Positions 36,286 to 47,634 of a stretch of DNA of 64,000 bases are shown here, one piece after another. Source of the stretch: Zhengitettix transpicula. Lineage: Eukaryota > Arthropoda > Insecta > Orthoptera > Tetrigidae. The first letter of the stretch is position 1, and every line of letters starts with the position of its first letter. The stretch is from the NCBI GenBank assembly GCA_037074705.1, contig CM073590.1, positions 210,224,746-210,288,745 of the forward strand, in the 5' to 3' direction. Below the pieces are notes generated by a model. The model was not told the DNA's origin and searched no databases. It saw nothing but the letters and a program-made list of their open reading frames with translations. The position numbers and the translations under genes were made by a program.

Positions 36286-38064
36286 ACAGAATTGTTTTGA
36301 CATGTTTCATTTTCTTCATTTATTAAATAACTTTTTATTAACAATTTAATTTAACAACTTATTAACAATTTCTACTCCCTACAGACAGGTAAAAACGTAT
36401 GAACGTTAAATGTTGTTTTTTTGGAAAATATAAATTAAATTAAGGTTTGTATTCCTTTCGAACGCGCTGGTAAACAAATGAATCAAATTTCAAGAATATT
36501 CATTGTGTCAAATAAAATAAAAATACAAAGAAAGAATTTTTGAATATGCTCAGGAATAAATTGTATGCAAGTTAAAAACACTGCAGGTCGTTTCGTAAGC
36601 CAGTGGCGTTTGTCAATTTCTTGAACCTTTATTACATAAATTTATTTAATGACGTAATTGTTTACGAGAAATGCTGAAAGGTGAATAACATGCGTTTGAA
36701 AAGCGAAGTTAGGAATAATCAATAATCACAGAAATACAATAGTGTATCGGCTTGTGAGACTCTCCTGCGGATACCGAAAACACTGCCATTGAAGTGTCGA
36801 CGAGGAGAATTTTTAGAAGGCAATTAATGTCAGTTGCCCCCAAGCAGCAAGGTGAATGGGAAGAGTCTCTGTAGCTACGCAGTTTCCAGAAAGGCCGCTG
36901 ACGTGATCGGAATACAGACGCCGGTGCAGGCCACCTGCAAAAACGTAAGGTAATAACCGTAAATTCATCCGTCCAATACATATTGCTTCCATAAATTCAC
37001 TACCATCAGCATTATGGAGGAAAATAAAATGAAAACTCTAATTGTGCTAAAAACCCCGGCTGGTTAATACTCCTACGCCTGAAAAGGATTACTGCTGGCC
37101 ATTCCGTAGGCTTGAAATCTGATCATAAAATGGTTCCGCATCAAACTCATTCCCATCGCATTCATCGTTCTGTATGTTGCAGATTCTATCTGATTAGAGG
37201 AAAGTATAAGTTGAGAAACAAAAATATTTTGTACTCTTGTGTTTAGTCAGACAAGAAAATGAAAATTATCTAATATATTCCTATCCATTTCTTAACTTTG
37301 TATTCGAGAATTAGGTAAATATATCAATTAAAAATCTAGCCCATTCGGCAACTGCTTCGATTTTATCTTCACCCAATATTATATTTTTTTAAATTACAAT
37401 TTAATGTCGCATTAACCTTTTGGTCATTAGCGACTTACATCTGTTAAGTTCTACATTTGTATAACATTTAAATTACTTTATACAACTCAGTTCACAAATA
37501 TTAGAGGAGCGATAAAAATAAAACTCACAGAATACATTTGGAATAAAAAAACGAAAATTTGTAAATTATAACACTTGTAAGTATATTTACGAAAAAAAAT
37601 TGAAAATTTACAGAAAAAAACAAAACTAGAAATTTCATGACGATCCACTTTCTATAATTTAGTCTTCGAGTCTACTCTAAAAAATGTGCAACTTCCCATA
37701 TATCAAACTAATTAACAGAAAATTAGTTTACAAATTATGTCAAGTGATACACAAATTTACTGAATTACAAAGTTTTATTTTAAACACAGTTCGACAATCA
37801 CATTTTAATTTATTATGTTCACATTCTAATGTTCAGAATGAGCTTTAGTCTACTCAGCTATAACAAATTTAATGATTAACCTGCATACATACGTGCACCA
37901 TTATTTTATTCTATAATAGTCGTCTGTGAAACGGAACAACAACTGATAAAAAATGAATTAAAAACTCACACAATGGTGTAATAATAATATAAATTGATCA
38001 CTAGTTTGCTAAGAAGCAGAAGCTTTTGCTTCAAATAAATATAACTATTAAAATGAAAAAATTG
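36286..38064. other. AT-rich stretch
   Basis: A slightly GC-richer segment at 36740-36950 carries only short chance frames. Nothing else is recognised. Confidence 0.5.
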
Positions 38065-38212
38065 TTTTGAGTGTTGTCAACTGACCAGTGTAGTTGTGTT
38101 TCTCTAGGCTCTTCTTATCACCTGACGAAAGGAACAAGGATCCCAGAAACGTTGTGTGGTATTTATATTACCTTTTTTTCGTCTGTATTGGTTATCTTTC
38201 TTATTCATTAAA
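38065..38212 (+). mobile_element. Penelope-like relic, subfamily P1
   Basis: This is the same repeat as 52381-52519 (+), 62281-62421 (+) and 44701-44834 (-), and in fold-back form at 51499-51760. Shared parts are AACTGACC.GTG.AGTTGTGTT, TAGGCTCTTCTTA, CACCTGACGAAAGGAACAAG, CAGAAACGTTGTGTGGTATT and the tail GTCTGTATTGG followed by ATCTTTCTTATTCATTA. It contains one hammerhead-like core. Confidence 0.6.
38122..38153 (+). ncRNA. Hammerhead-like motif, P1 type
   Basis: CTGACGA (38122-38128) is followed by AAGGA...TCCCA and GAAACGTT (38146-38153). Stem II is short (GGA/TCC) with an unpaired A on each side. The cleavage triplet would be GUU, which is allowed by the NUH rule. Confidence 0.5.
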
Positions 38213-38455
38213 TATGATAATTACTGTTAAAACTTTTTAAAAAAAATACGAATTAAATAGTAGCATATCCAAAGACAAAACAAGGTTAGGTGAGAAAATT
38301 AAGTTTCCGAAATCTTATGTTTTTTTAAAGTGTAGAAGTGAAATTAGTACGAGTTAAAATTAACACAGAAAAATTAAAGCGATATAAATCAAATCTTAGA
38401 AGTTAGCGTAACAAAAATGTATTGCATAACTATATATATATGTATATATATTCTG

Positions 38456-38671
38456 AAATAAACATCAGCCAATTTTAAGTCAGAAAAAAGAATTTTTTAA
38501 TCAAAATTTAAACTACGTTTCGTTGATTATTTGCCGGCCAAGGCAGTCTGCAGAAATTGACCTGTCTATAAAACTTTTTTTAAAAGTTGAACTTGATAAG
38601 CGACGAAACGTTCTTTAATTTTACATTAATAAATTATTTTTTCTGTCTTAAAATTGGCTGTTGTTTATTTA
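38456..38671. mobile_element. Fold-back Penelope-like element
   Basis: The terminal inverted arms are clear: AAATAAACATCAGCCAATTT at 38456-38475 is the near-exact complement of AAATTGGCTGTTGTTTATTT at 38652-38671. The inverted match continues inwards (TTAAGTCAGAAAAAA against TTTTTTCTGTCTTAA). Each arm has a degenerate hammerhead 3' box: ACGTTTCGTTG at 38515-38525 (minus) and CGACGAAACGTTC at 38601-38613 (plus). Stem II appears lost in both, so neither should cleave. Confidence 0.6.
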
Positions 38672-39370
38672 TTTCAAAAGGTATTATAGTTACTGCCGAG
38701 TTCGATTGTATCAGTTTGTATAATAATTACAGCGATGTCAGATTTAATGTAAATGACTTCGGATATAATTCTAGAACGCTACCTGATGTCAACATCTAAA
38801 ACTTTTGCTGTTTTGGGAATCAACGTAAGACTAAATTTACTGAAAGGTACCGATTTTTTACTCAGTAAGGAGTTTCTGGATCGTTCCATTTATAATAAAT
38901 AATTATTTTTTATTACAAAAGTGTTATCTTGTTTCATAACTTGCGTACTCTCTGTTTGGTCTTCTCTGCTTTTTTCTTTGTTTCTTTCATATACGGCCTG
39001 GAGTTTCTACGGAAGGGCAGATTCCTCGTTGTTCAGTTTCGACAAGTGACTTTGTACGGCGTTTGTGCTTCTTCCCAGTGTGCGTGTGTTTACTATCGTG
39101 TGATGTGTAATTCCATATTGTATGATTTGTGGTAGTAATTTCTCAACATAATTAATTTTTACCTAGTGCGAATTTAATCTTCGTATCGTAAATATTAAGA
39201 ATTTATTGAAATCGCTTTATGGTAGTTTTACTGATGTTGAAGAGGGAAATTAGTGTTCCCGATTTTTAGTTATGTGCATATTAACTTATAATTGTAGCTT
39301 CCAAAAATCATATTGTAATTTTAACTAACGACGTATCCTATTTCCGCATTCTTGTGGAATAAATAAATTG
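38672..39370. other. AT-rich stretch
   Basis: Only chance frames of about 70 codons; nothing recognised. Confidence 0.5.
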
Positions 39371-39456
39371 AATCCGTCGCGTATCGGCTATTATCAATGC
39401 AAGGCATCACAGAGATCCCGTATTCAAATCCCGGCTCTGGTATTGATGTTTGTATA
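39371..39456 (+). repeat. tRNA-derived SINE-like repeat
   Basis: B-box-like GTATTCAAATCCC lies at 39420-39432, preceded by GCATCACAGAGATCCC and followed by ATTGATGTTTGTATATG. It is the same family as 23603-23683. The A box is weak. Confidence 0.5.
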
Positions 39457-39827
39457 TGTATTTCTCGCTTTCAGCTTGAGTCAAACCTATTGATTCATCG
39501 AAGCAACAATCTTAAGAAATGGTTCCGGTTACATATTTTCAGAAATGTTGACAGAATAAAATTGTAATTTTCCTTAAGTTTGTTAATCAGGAAGCCCACG
39601 GAGGTCACTTTATTTGTACATAACCTGTAAGTGATGTAAGCTTCGCCAATGACCCAGCGTCGAAAAATAAATTTAAAAAATAAGCAACCCATTGCGGATC
39701 TTCCGCTGGAACGTCTCACGGCCGATCGCCGAATTGGGACGGTCTCTTAACGAACCGGTGGAAGACAACAGGAAGACAATAATAATTCAGAAGGAAAAGT
39801 AACGATTCTCCAATATTTAAAATATAA

Positions 39828-40790
39828 TGTAATATTCAATAAGGAGTGGCTTTTAAATGGATGAAAGATTATAAACTTTAACTAACAATAGATTTATTTT
39901 TAATACATTAAAACAATTACACTATTTAAAAATATCTCAGGGTCTCTACTGGGTTTGATAATGGCGAATCATTTTATTTCTCAACTTAAACACAAATTCC
40001 AATTTAAAAGAGAAAAGATTTTCTCGTCAATTAACTAGGACGAAATTTAGCTGTCAGCGAAGTTAAACTAAAAAGATGGATTCTAATTAACAAATTTTAA
40101 TCAAAAGAAGAAAACGAAATCTGACGGCTATCTTTTAATCAGGTTTACATAATTATTTGTTTGGATATTGTTACTCACGGCACCATTCCAGGATACCTTG
40201 TAATTGACGAAACACTATGGCGGGGTTTTGCACTGCTTCTAAAAACTCACAGATTCTAAAATTAATATTTTTAGATAAAAAATCAGGAACCAGGTTGATC
40301 TTCCTTTTCGTCTCTCCCTCGGGTGACTTCTGCTAATTCTGCCCGGCTATGTTCACAAGACTGTTTGTGCTTAGCAGGTTTCGTAGTTCTGCTCAAGTGA
40401 ATATTTCGTCTTGAGCAAACTGTTCATGGACCAATCAAAGCTTTTGATTGGTAATTCTCGATGTTTCTCTGCAAATTTCCTTTGAATATTTGAAATTGTC
40501 TTGTCTATTTCAACTCGACCAATTTCTGTCGTGTCTGACTGCCCACTGCTTCTACTTAACTTTACTTTTTAAAAGAATATCTCGTCTATTTTAATACGAC
40601 CTGTACTTGACCAAACCTTCCAGCCAACTGAACAACCGTCTCGCAATTTTGAGCGCGCATATCTCTTCCGACAACGGAAACCGTGCTTGGCTACATTGTT
40701 GCTGTGTTCTGTACCGCCGTCAATAATAGATTTCTCAAATAATTTATTTTTTTAATTTCTCAATTAATGTCTTAATTAATTGGCATTACA
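39828..40790 (-). mobile_element. Family A solo LTR, copy 6 (minus strand)
   Basis: This 963-bp LTR starts TGTAATATTCAATAAGG and ends TTGGCATTACA on the plus strand. It is flanked by ATAA on both sides (39824-39827 and 40791-40794), a perfect target duplication that is not ATAT. It is closest to copy 5. No internal region is present. Confidence 0.8.
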
Positions 40791-41576
40791 ATAAATTAGA
40801 GAACTTCCTACAAACCAGTGACGTGGGCTATTTCAACCAAATATCTATAAAAGCTGTTTCAGAATCGTGAAACCTTACATTTCGGCTTACTTTAACTTTG
40901 CGCACTAATTGGGAATAGTGTTTGAGATGCATGAACGTAAATAATTTAAAAGGAATAATATTGTAAATGAGACGACTAGTATTTATAGTAATTATAAAAA
41001 AATACATCTTTATGTTGACGGCGTTGACACTAGTCTCCGAGTCTCCGAAAGCCAGGCTTGCCGTGAGCTTGCATGGGATATGAGTGATGGTTGATGAGGT
41101 GTATGACATGGGACTGTTTGTTGCTGCTGCTATTCCTGGCAAAACATGTCGTAAAGAGGATGCGGTACTCTCTGGATAGCGGGTCATTGTTCTCCAGGTA
41201 TTCCAAGGTGTGGTGGTCGTACAGGACTTTGCTCGCATTCAAAGATGCATGCGAACTACTCTCACAAAAGTTGAACTCTTAAATCGCTTCCTGCTCCCAG
41301 TGCTCGGCTGGGCGGAAACTACATCCTCGAAGGGAACCGTGAAAAAATAGGGTTGTTGAGCCACGAATACCGATGTCATTGACGACGCTATAAGATAATC
41401 TTAAAGATACCCCACTGAAAACATTTAGTCAGACAAAATTAACCGCAACTTTTTTCTAAGGTTGTACTTTGGTCTTTCATTAAGACGCTAACATAAAATA
41501 ATTAAGTAATATTTATATTTGTATTAAAAATATTATATTAAATACCATTACAACAGGAATATATTTAAAAATTATT
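40791..41576. other. Spacer with a GC-richer open segment
   Basis: Between about 41030 and 41290 the composition is more balanced. The minus strand is open in two frames (one of about 80 codons ending in GFRRLGD). No ATG-initiated or spliced structure could be justified, so it is left uncalled. Confidence 0.4.
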
Positions 41577-41625
41577 TAACGACGCTTCTGTAAATTTTTA
41601 TACTTTCATCAGGTTGTTTATGTTA
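41577..41625 (-). ncRNA. Hammerhead-like motif with mutated GAAA box
   Basis: The minus strand reads ACCTGATGAAAGTA, then an A/T-rich loop, then TACAGAAGCGTCG. The CTGATGA box is perfect and stem II is GTA/TAC, but GAAACGTC has become GAAGCGTC. Confidence 0.45.
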
Positions 41626-41707
41626 CATTAATACCGTAACAAAATATTATAATTTTTCATTCATTCAACTCATCGATATGAATTCCGTTACTTATATATA
41701 TATAAAA

Positions 41708-42108
41708 CTATCTGGGTGCCCGGGTTGTTATAATTAAACTTAGCGACATCCATAACTGTGGATTTGACTCCAATCTCGGTTTCCCCCGTTATTTTTATGT
41801 AACACCCCTCCACCCCTTCCCTTAACGTGCTCCCCTTCCATGCCGAACGGGGTCGAAATTATACAAAAAACATATCTGTAGAAACGCTATTAACTCAATG
41901 ACCCATAAAAATTTACTTTCGACTAAAATATAGGCCGTTTTAACATGTTTGACAATTTGCACCCCAGTTCACTCCGGTCCCTTGGGGTGGTAGACGTGTC
42001 TTACTCCCACAATGTTTGTTTCCGATTCGAAAGGAACACGTATGCACAATATGGTAAAATTTGCTCCACGGGTTTGAATGTGTGCGGAACATACACACAC
42101 ATTCAAAC
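41708..42108 (-). mobile_element. Helitron-like element, second copy (minus strand)
   Basis: On the minus strand this matches 12041-13004: GTATGTTCCGC, ACGTGTTC, GGAAACAAACA, CTACCACC, then a single copy of the module that is triplicated at 12 kb, then CCCGGGCACCCAGATAG before TA repeats (41696-41706). At its 5' side is a perfect 13-bp hairpin (42072-42108). Confidence 0.5.
42072..42108. repeat. Perfect 13-bp hairpin
   Basis: GTTTGAATGTGTG (42072-42084) and its exact complement CACACATTCAAAC (42096-42108) are separated by 11 bases. It lies at the 5' side of the minus-strand Helitron-like copy and has no counterpart in the 12-kb copy. Confidence 0.8.
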
Positions 42109-44700
42109 GTATAGTCTATTTTTATTAATTAGACAAGATTATAGAGCGTAATAAATAATAATAAATCAGAAAACCGTGAAAATATTACAAGACGTGAAGG
42201 GAATAATACAGTTCAAATTACAAATTCTCAAAACAATTTCAAAATAAAATATATCCAAAAGAAACATTTATTGTATTTAGTGGTGTGGATAACAAACAAT
42301 ATGATTTCTAAACATAAATTTATGTAACTTATTCTTCTTTAAAAATTTTATCTAAGAGGGAAAACAACAATATTCTTCTATCTATAATGTTGTGCGGAAT
42401 AATATTTGCTAATTTTATTTTTTAATGTAATTAAATATAAATAATGTTTAAAATAAGAATACTGCATTTATTATTATTTTTATTGTTAAATAACTTTTAA
42501 ATAAATGTTACATAAATTTATGATTTTAGTTAGTTTGTTTCTATGCCTCAAAAATTTTATAAATTACCCGTCTTTCATCCAGGGGTGAAATCATTGTGCA
42601 CGCTTCTCAACGTTGGCATAAAAAATTGTTTATTTGGTACAATATGGCTTAGAATTTCTTCTCTTCTTTTATGCCTTAACTATAACATATTATTCCAGGA
42701 TATAGTTTTTTATTATTAAATACTGCTTGTTGCTTCTTGGCTCTGTTTACAAGATTACTTTTTCGACTATTCTTTTAAAAATTATTTACCTACTAATAAA
42801 ATGCATGGTAAATAGAAGAAAAATTGTGCAGATGGACAGACTGAATTTTAAGTTCCAACACTTTGAAACGATAATGTCAAAGGTGTTTGTTGCTTCCGAA
42901 CAAAACGTTTAGCAAAGCGAACAAATCATTGTCCCAGCAATCGTGAAATATAATAAAATCAAGGACCGTCATTTTGGCTGAAAATACTGGGTGACAGAGT
43001 TATATTTCTAAAAGCCTTCGTTCAGCTCTATATAACAATGGAACAAAGTTTCGTCGAAATCGGTCCTATTGTTTTCTATTTGAAACGGTGACACACAATA
43101 ATTTAAGTAGTTTTCGCTTCTCGTCTTGCGTAAAGATGAGCTAAAATCATTTTATTCTAAGCGGTGTGCAGACAGGATTTTATTTACGTAGATTTATATT
43201 CAAAAAATACTTAATTAACTCCTGAAGATCAAAAGTTACACGACACAGCGTGGGATTGGTCGAAACGGTGATCAATCTCAATCCTATTTTCAACCTGGCC
43301 TATATTTAAATTTAAATTAACGCAAGGGTCTTGAATATAATTGCTAATTTGATAATTCGAAGAATTGCAATCACGACGATTGGTGTTTTTCTTTCATTAG
43401 CGGTTGTTTAGAGAAAATTAGATGAATGTGGCCACTCAATCAGCTTGTCCAAACAGCTACTGGGACCAAATTAAAATTTTTGTTCGAAGAGAGAGAAATG
43501 GAAAAAATGTTATCGATTAAAAACACGGTATCCACAATTGGCATTGGAGGTCAATGAGGTCAGACCAAGTAGACTTTACCGTTTAACACGCGTGTAGAAT
43601 ACTACGATTTGGAAAAGACGACCGATGACAGTTTTACTCTGATACACTCGTAACAGATGGAAAGGTCAATTCTCGTATTGATGGACTTAAAATATTCGTG
43701 GGGGCAACCTTTGGTCAGCGGGACAATTACAGCTAACCGAAGAACTAGCAATAGATTTCATTCAAGGCACTTTAGTTCCAGGAATAGCTACGTGCGTAAG
43801 CTTAATTATCGTATGTACATAACGACTGTGTGCTGTAGAAACACAACGTGAGTATTAACACCTTATGGGTTAATGCCGCATTGCAATGTGGATTCTTTTT
43901 TTAAATTGTAACTAGCTGACCAACTCTCAATTTCGAGAAATTATCAGTATTCTTAAGTAAAAGAAACGATTCCAAAATTGTTGGTACGAGTAGCATACAA
44001 AAAAATACAAAATCTAGAAGTATTTTCATAATTTTTAATTATGAGCAGGATCACATTAATGCTTAAATTCTAAGTTCTGTTTAAGGGATGAAAAGAGTGT
44101 TAGTGATATAATAAAAATGACTTAAATAAATAAACATTAAGGGGATTAAAATTTTTTGATTTAAAATAAATTTCTAGAATATTAAATATAAATTTAATAT
44201 TTAACAGAAAATATATCATTTTTTAAAATCGAAATTCAACTTGGTTGTAAATCGTAATTTAATTTCATTCAATCACTTATCTCAGGGTTATAAAATATAA
44301 ACAGTTATTAAAATATAGATATGAAATTTATTAGCAGAAAGACAAAGTCATAGTTTACATATGTCAATCAAGTACGATTTACGGGAATCCGCTTCCAGTT
44401 TTCAGGTCCACTGGCCGACAGAATCCATCAGGTTTCGTCTCCAGTACAATTGAGTCACCGAGAACTCGAATCCTCTCCAGCAACGATGTTTCCGCCTTCT
44501 GACGAATGCAGCAGTAGTAGTGCAGGATTCAAACGCATTTTGGAGTTCGCACGATAATGGCACTTGTAATATTTACTTTACTTTGGAGTGTGAATCGGGT
44601 GGAGTTTCTATTAGATATGAGAATAAAAAGGATTTAATTAATTTAAGATTATTTAATAACAAAATTAAAAATTGAATTAATAATAAAAAAGGAACAAGAA
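42109..44700. other. AT-rich stretch without recognisable genes
   Basis: Only chance ORFs up to 64 codons and no shared repeats noticed. Confidence 0.5.
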
Positions 44701-44834
44701 TAAGAAATACAGACAAAGGAAGTGATAATTTAAATACCACACAACGTTTCTGGAAACCTTGTTCCTTTCTTCAGGCGCAGAAAAACGCAAGAGCGTAGAC
44801 ACAACTGCACGAGTCAGTTGACAAAACTCAATTT
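44701..44834 (-). mobile_element. Penelope-like relic, subfamily P1 (minus strand)
   Basis: Reverse-oriented copy of the repeat at 38065-38212 and 62281-62421, with the AACTGACTCGTGCAGTTGTG part at the right and the TTTGTCTGTATTTCTTA tail at the left. It contains the hammerhead-like core at 44743-44774. Confidence 0.6.
44743..44774 (-). ncRNA. Hammerhead-like motif, P1 type
   Basis: Minus strand: CTGAAGA (44768-44774), stem II GGAA/TTCC, GAAACGTT (44743-44750). Both conserved boxes are intact, with a GUU cleavage triplet. This is one of the two best-kept P1 cores. Confidence 0.6.
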
Positions 44835-47381
44835 TATTTTTTTTAAAAAAAAGAAACAATCAAATAATTATATCAACTTCGTATTTCTCTTATTCATTTC
44901 GTGGGTGTGAACCACAAAGTGGCAAAATGAATTGAACTGAATCTAATTCTTGTAAAATGAGGACTCTGGCATTTCGATTCTTGAAAAAAAACATAATAGT
45001 CACTATACAGTGCCAGCGGATGTCTATTTGTGTTTGGTAGTGTTCTGCGTTGGCTTCGGGCGGCGTCTTGGACTTCTGACGAGACTGTCGAGTCCATCAA
45101 TGGACTGGGGATTCGCCATGTCAACTTTGCGCTGGATCATTTTTTCTCGCGTCGTGAGATAGACCCGACTACCCTTTCTGTGGCTGGTCACCGACTGCCT
45201 TTTACTCTGTCTTCACTCCTATTTCGACTTCCCAGAACTCGAAATTCTCAAATTCAGCAATCGCTGAATACTTTGTTCGGATGTCATTGGTTGGCCTCAG
45301 CCTAGATGGCTGTCGAAATTTCCTCCAAACGGAATTGTCCCAGATGACTGAAATTTTGGCGTCCCGTCTGTCAAACAGATGTTTCCGGGATTCAATTTGT
45401 TACGCCTAACAATTTCGGTCGTCACTCGAAGCTGTCAATCACCCTTTTTTAACGCTTTCTTGTACGCGGGTTCTTTGTCTGCTTCTTCCATTGTCCCAAA
45501 AGGGACGCGGCCACCTTTGTGTCCAGTAGCTCCCATCCCAACAGACAAATTTCTTCCGCTTTCCGAAATAACTCGCGTTACTGTATCGATCAATACACGC
45601 TGTTATAAGTGACGAGGAAATCCCCAAAAAAATCCGAATAAATTCGCCAGTTTATATTAAAAACTTTCTAAATTATTGAAAATATGTTCGACACTAGTTC
45701 GTGCGTATCCTAATATCACTTCGCGCCACTACCACTTAAAATCCATAATTATAATCAACTGTCTCTAATCTATACTTTCCGAAAATTATTGGTCATTAAT
45801 CCGTGATTGAACATTGAAGTCCCATAGTGTGGGTTTGAAAAAATGGCTGCGAATTTACCCTCTCCCAATGGGGCTCTTAAATCAGCTAATGGGGTCGAAA
45901 GGAATCTGATCACAGTTTAAGTATCCCGACTTGTGTAAGCTGCATACACCATTTGGAAAACATCTTGCCGGAGGGGTTACAAACCTTCAAACATTTTCCG
46001 GTGGGTGTATTTTATGACTCTTAATTAGGGGTCAGAGCTCCCTTTACCTGTCAACCAGCTTGTTGCTACAGTTTCGATAACGAGTCCTCAAACAAATTCC
46101 TTACGTGCATAAATAATAAATATTCTATTGATTTAATTCAATACCCGTTTTTAATGTTACAGTAACGTAGAGGAACGTTGTAAATAAATGTATTTGGTAA
46201 AAAGACATATGGGAAGAGAGATATCCTACAAGGATCGTACAGTTGCCGTTTTCAATATTTCAATGGCACCGTGCTCAAGACTGGAATGTAAATGACAGTT
46301 TTCTTGCTTTTGAGTGTCGTTAATTGAATGAGACAAATGGTGATCTGAGAAAATAGTGTCGTCGCTGCCAAAGTTCTTGGAGACTGAACGTCGCGTGACA
46401 AAGAACCGAAGGAGTCTCGTCATCGAAACACCCGGACCGGCAGTTTAGAACAGCGAAGGCGTAATCCTCTCTCATTGTGTTCCAAAGAGCGCTTCGGTGA
46501 AGGCTGCATCCTACGAACGTTTTCAAGACAAAGCTGCATCCAGCATTGTAAGAAAAAACAACAACCGGCAAGTGTGCTGTTCCATCAAGACAACGAACGC
46601 TCCTAACGCACGAGTTTCTTCGCAATAAAAATTTCTGAGTGGTGTTCGTCACTTTCCAATCTTCAGGCATTGCCCTCTCCGATTTTAAATATTTCCGACG
46701 CTGAGCCGCAAATTTTACAGTCTTATCTTGCCTCTGAATCAAATGGTGGGGGTGGAACCGCGGCGTCCAAGTTGTGAAGCCGCAACGGAATCCGGTAAGT
46801 GATGTATCGGATCAGTATCAGAACTTAAAATCAAGTTATTACAATTGTGGATATAATGAGAAAATAAATATTGGAAGGAAGACAAATTTAAGAAACATAT
46901 TAATATTAAGATCTGTGATAACATATTTCTCCTGTAGAACCTGAGAGAGAAATGTTTTCTAAATTGTCACAACCGAATTTTTGATGTTAGAAATATGAAT
47001 ACAAACAGGGACTACCAGGACACTAGAGGTTTCATAACCTGATTAAAATAATATATTGGAAGTAACTAATGAAGACGTTAAATAACTTCATAGGTCAAGA
47101 ATTAAAAATTAACAGATAAATTGAAAAGTGGATTGAAATATGTTAAAATACGGTGAAAAATGCGTTAAGTTGATGGCACGATGCATCCCTCCTAAATGAA
47201 CGAAGATTGTGAATTGAAATGTAGTTCAAAGGGGAAATAATGCTTCAAAATTATCAGTTAAGCCAATAATGTTACGGAAAATTCTCTTGCGTTTCACACG
47301 ATTGGTATTATCATCATATTAAAATTGACCAGACAAATTATTTACGTCCAGAAATATTTAACTCATTTTAAAAGTAGTTTA
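44835..47381. other. Mixed-composition stretch, nothing identified
   Basis: Moderately GC-rich segments (45000-45620, 46400-46750) have open frames of up to 140 codons on either strand, without motifs. A block at about 45830-46060 vaguely resembles the Helitron-like module but is too diverged to call. Confidence 0.4.
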
Positions 47382-47423
47382 TGACCAATGACTGTTTATT
47401 CAAAATCTTAAATTAAAATTAAC

Positions 47424-47456
47424 AACGTTTCGGTACCTATTTGTACCTTCTTCAAG
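47424..47456 (-). ncRNA. Hammerhead-like motif with 5-bp stem II
   Basis: Minus strand: CTTGAAGAAGGTAC, loop AAATAG, GTACC, GAAACGTT. Stem II is a perfect GGTAC/GTACC, the longest in the window. The first box reads CTTGAAGA, with one extra or changed base relative to CTGAAGA. Confidence 0.55.
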
Positions 47457-47560
47457 GTTGTGACTTGTCTGAAAAGTAATGTAGTAAAACAAGTGAAACT
47501 TGAAATTATAAACGTTCAGTCGGTCTGGCTATGAAGATAAAATCACAGTCAAGTCTCAGC

Positions 47561-47592
47561 CTGAAAATTATGCAAATACGTACCGAAACGTT
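47561..47592 (+). ncRNA. Degenerate hammerhead-like motif
   Basis: CTGAAAA at 47561-47567, then GTACC and GAAACGTT (47585-47592). The 5' side of stem II has decayed. It is the partner of 47424-47456 in the same fold-back. Confidence 0.45.
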
Positions 47593-47634
47593 ATTTTAAA
47601 TTAAATTTTTGAATAAACTAAATGTTATTGGTCA

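Larger units (their letters stand above)
47382..47634. mobile_element. Fold-back Penelope-like element with two hammerhead motifs
   Basis: Left arm, from 47382 (minus), and right arm, ending at 47634 (plus), are inverted copies. GACCAATGACTGTTTATTCA on the left corresponds to the complement of TGAATAAACTAAATGTTATTGGTC on the right. AACAACGTTTCGGTAC corresponds to GTACCGAAACGTTATT. The middle (about 47470-47550) is unpaired and not recognised. Confidence 0.65.

Noticed and set aside
41030..41290. Minus-strand open segment of about 80 codons, possible exon
   Set aside because: Two frames are open at once and the splice sites are weak; no family was recognised.
45830..46060. Weak resemblance to the Helitron-like module (GGAGGGGTTACAAACCTTCAA)
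   Set aside because: Only short patches agree and no 3' tip is present.
46320..46742. 140-codon minus-strand frame
   Set aside because: No recognised domain or repeat match; composition alone can explain it.
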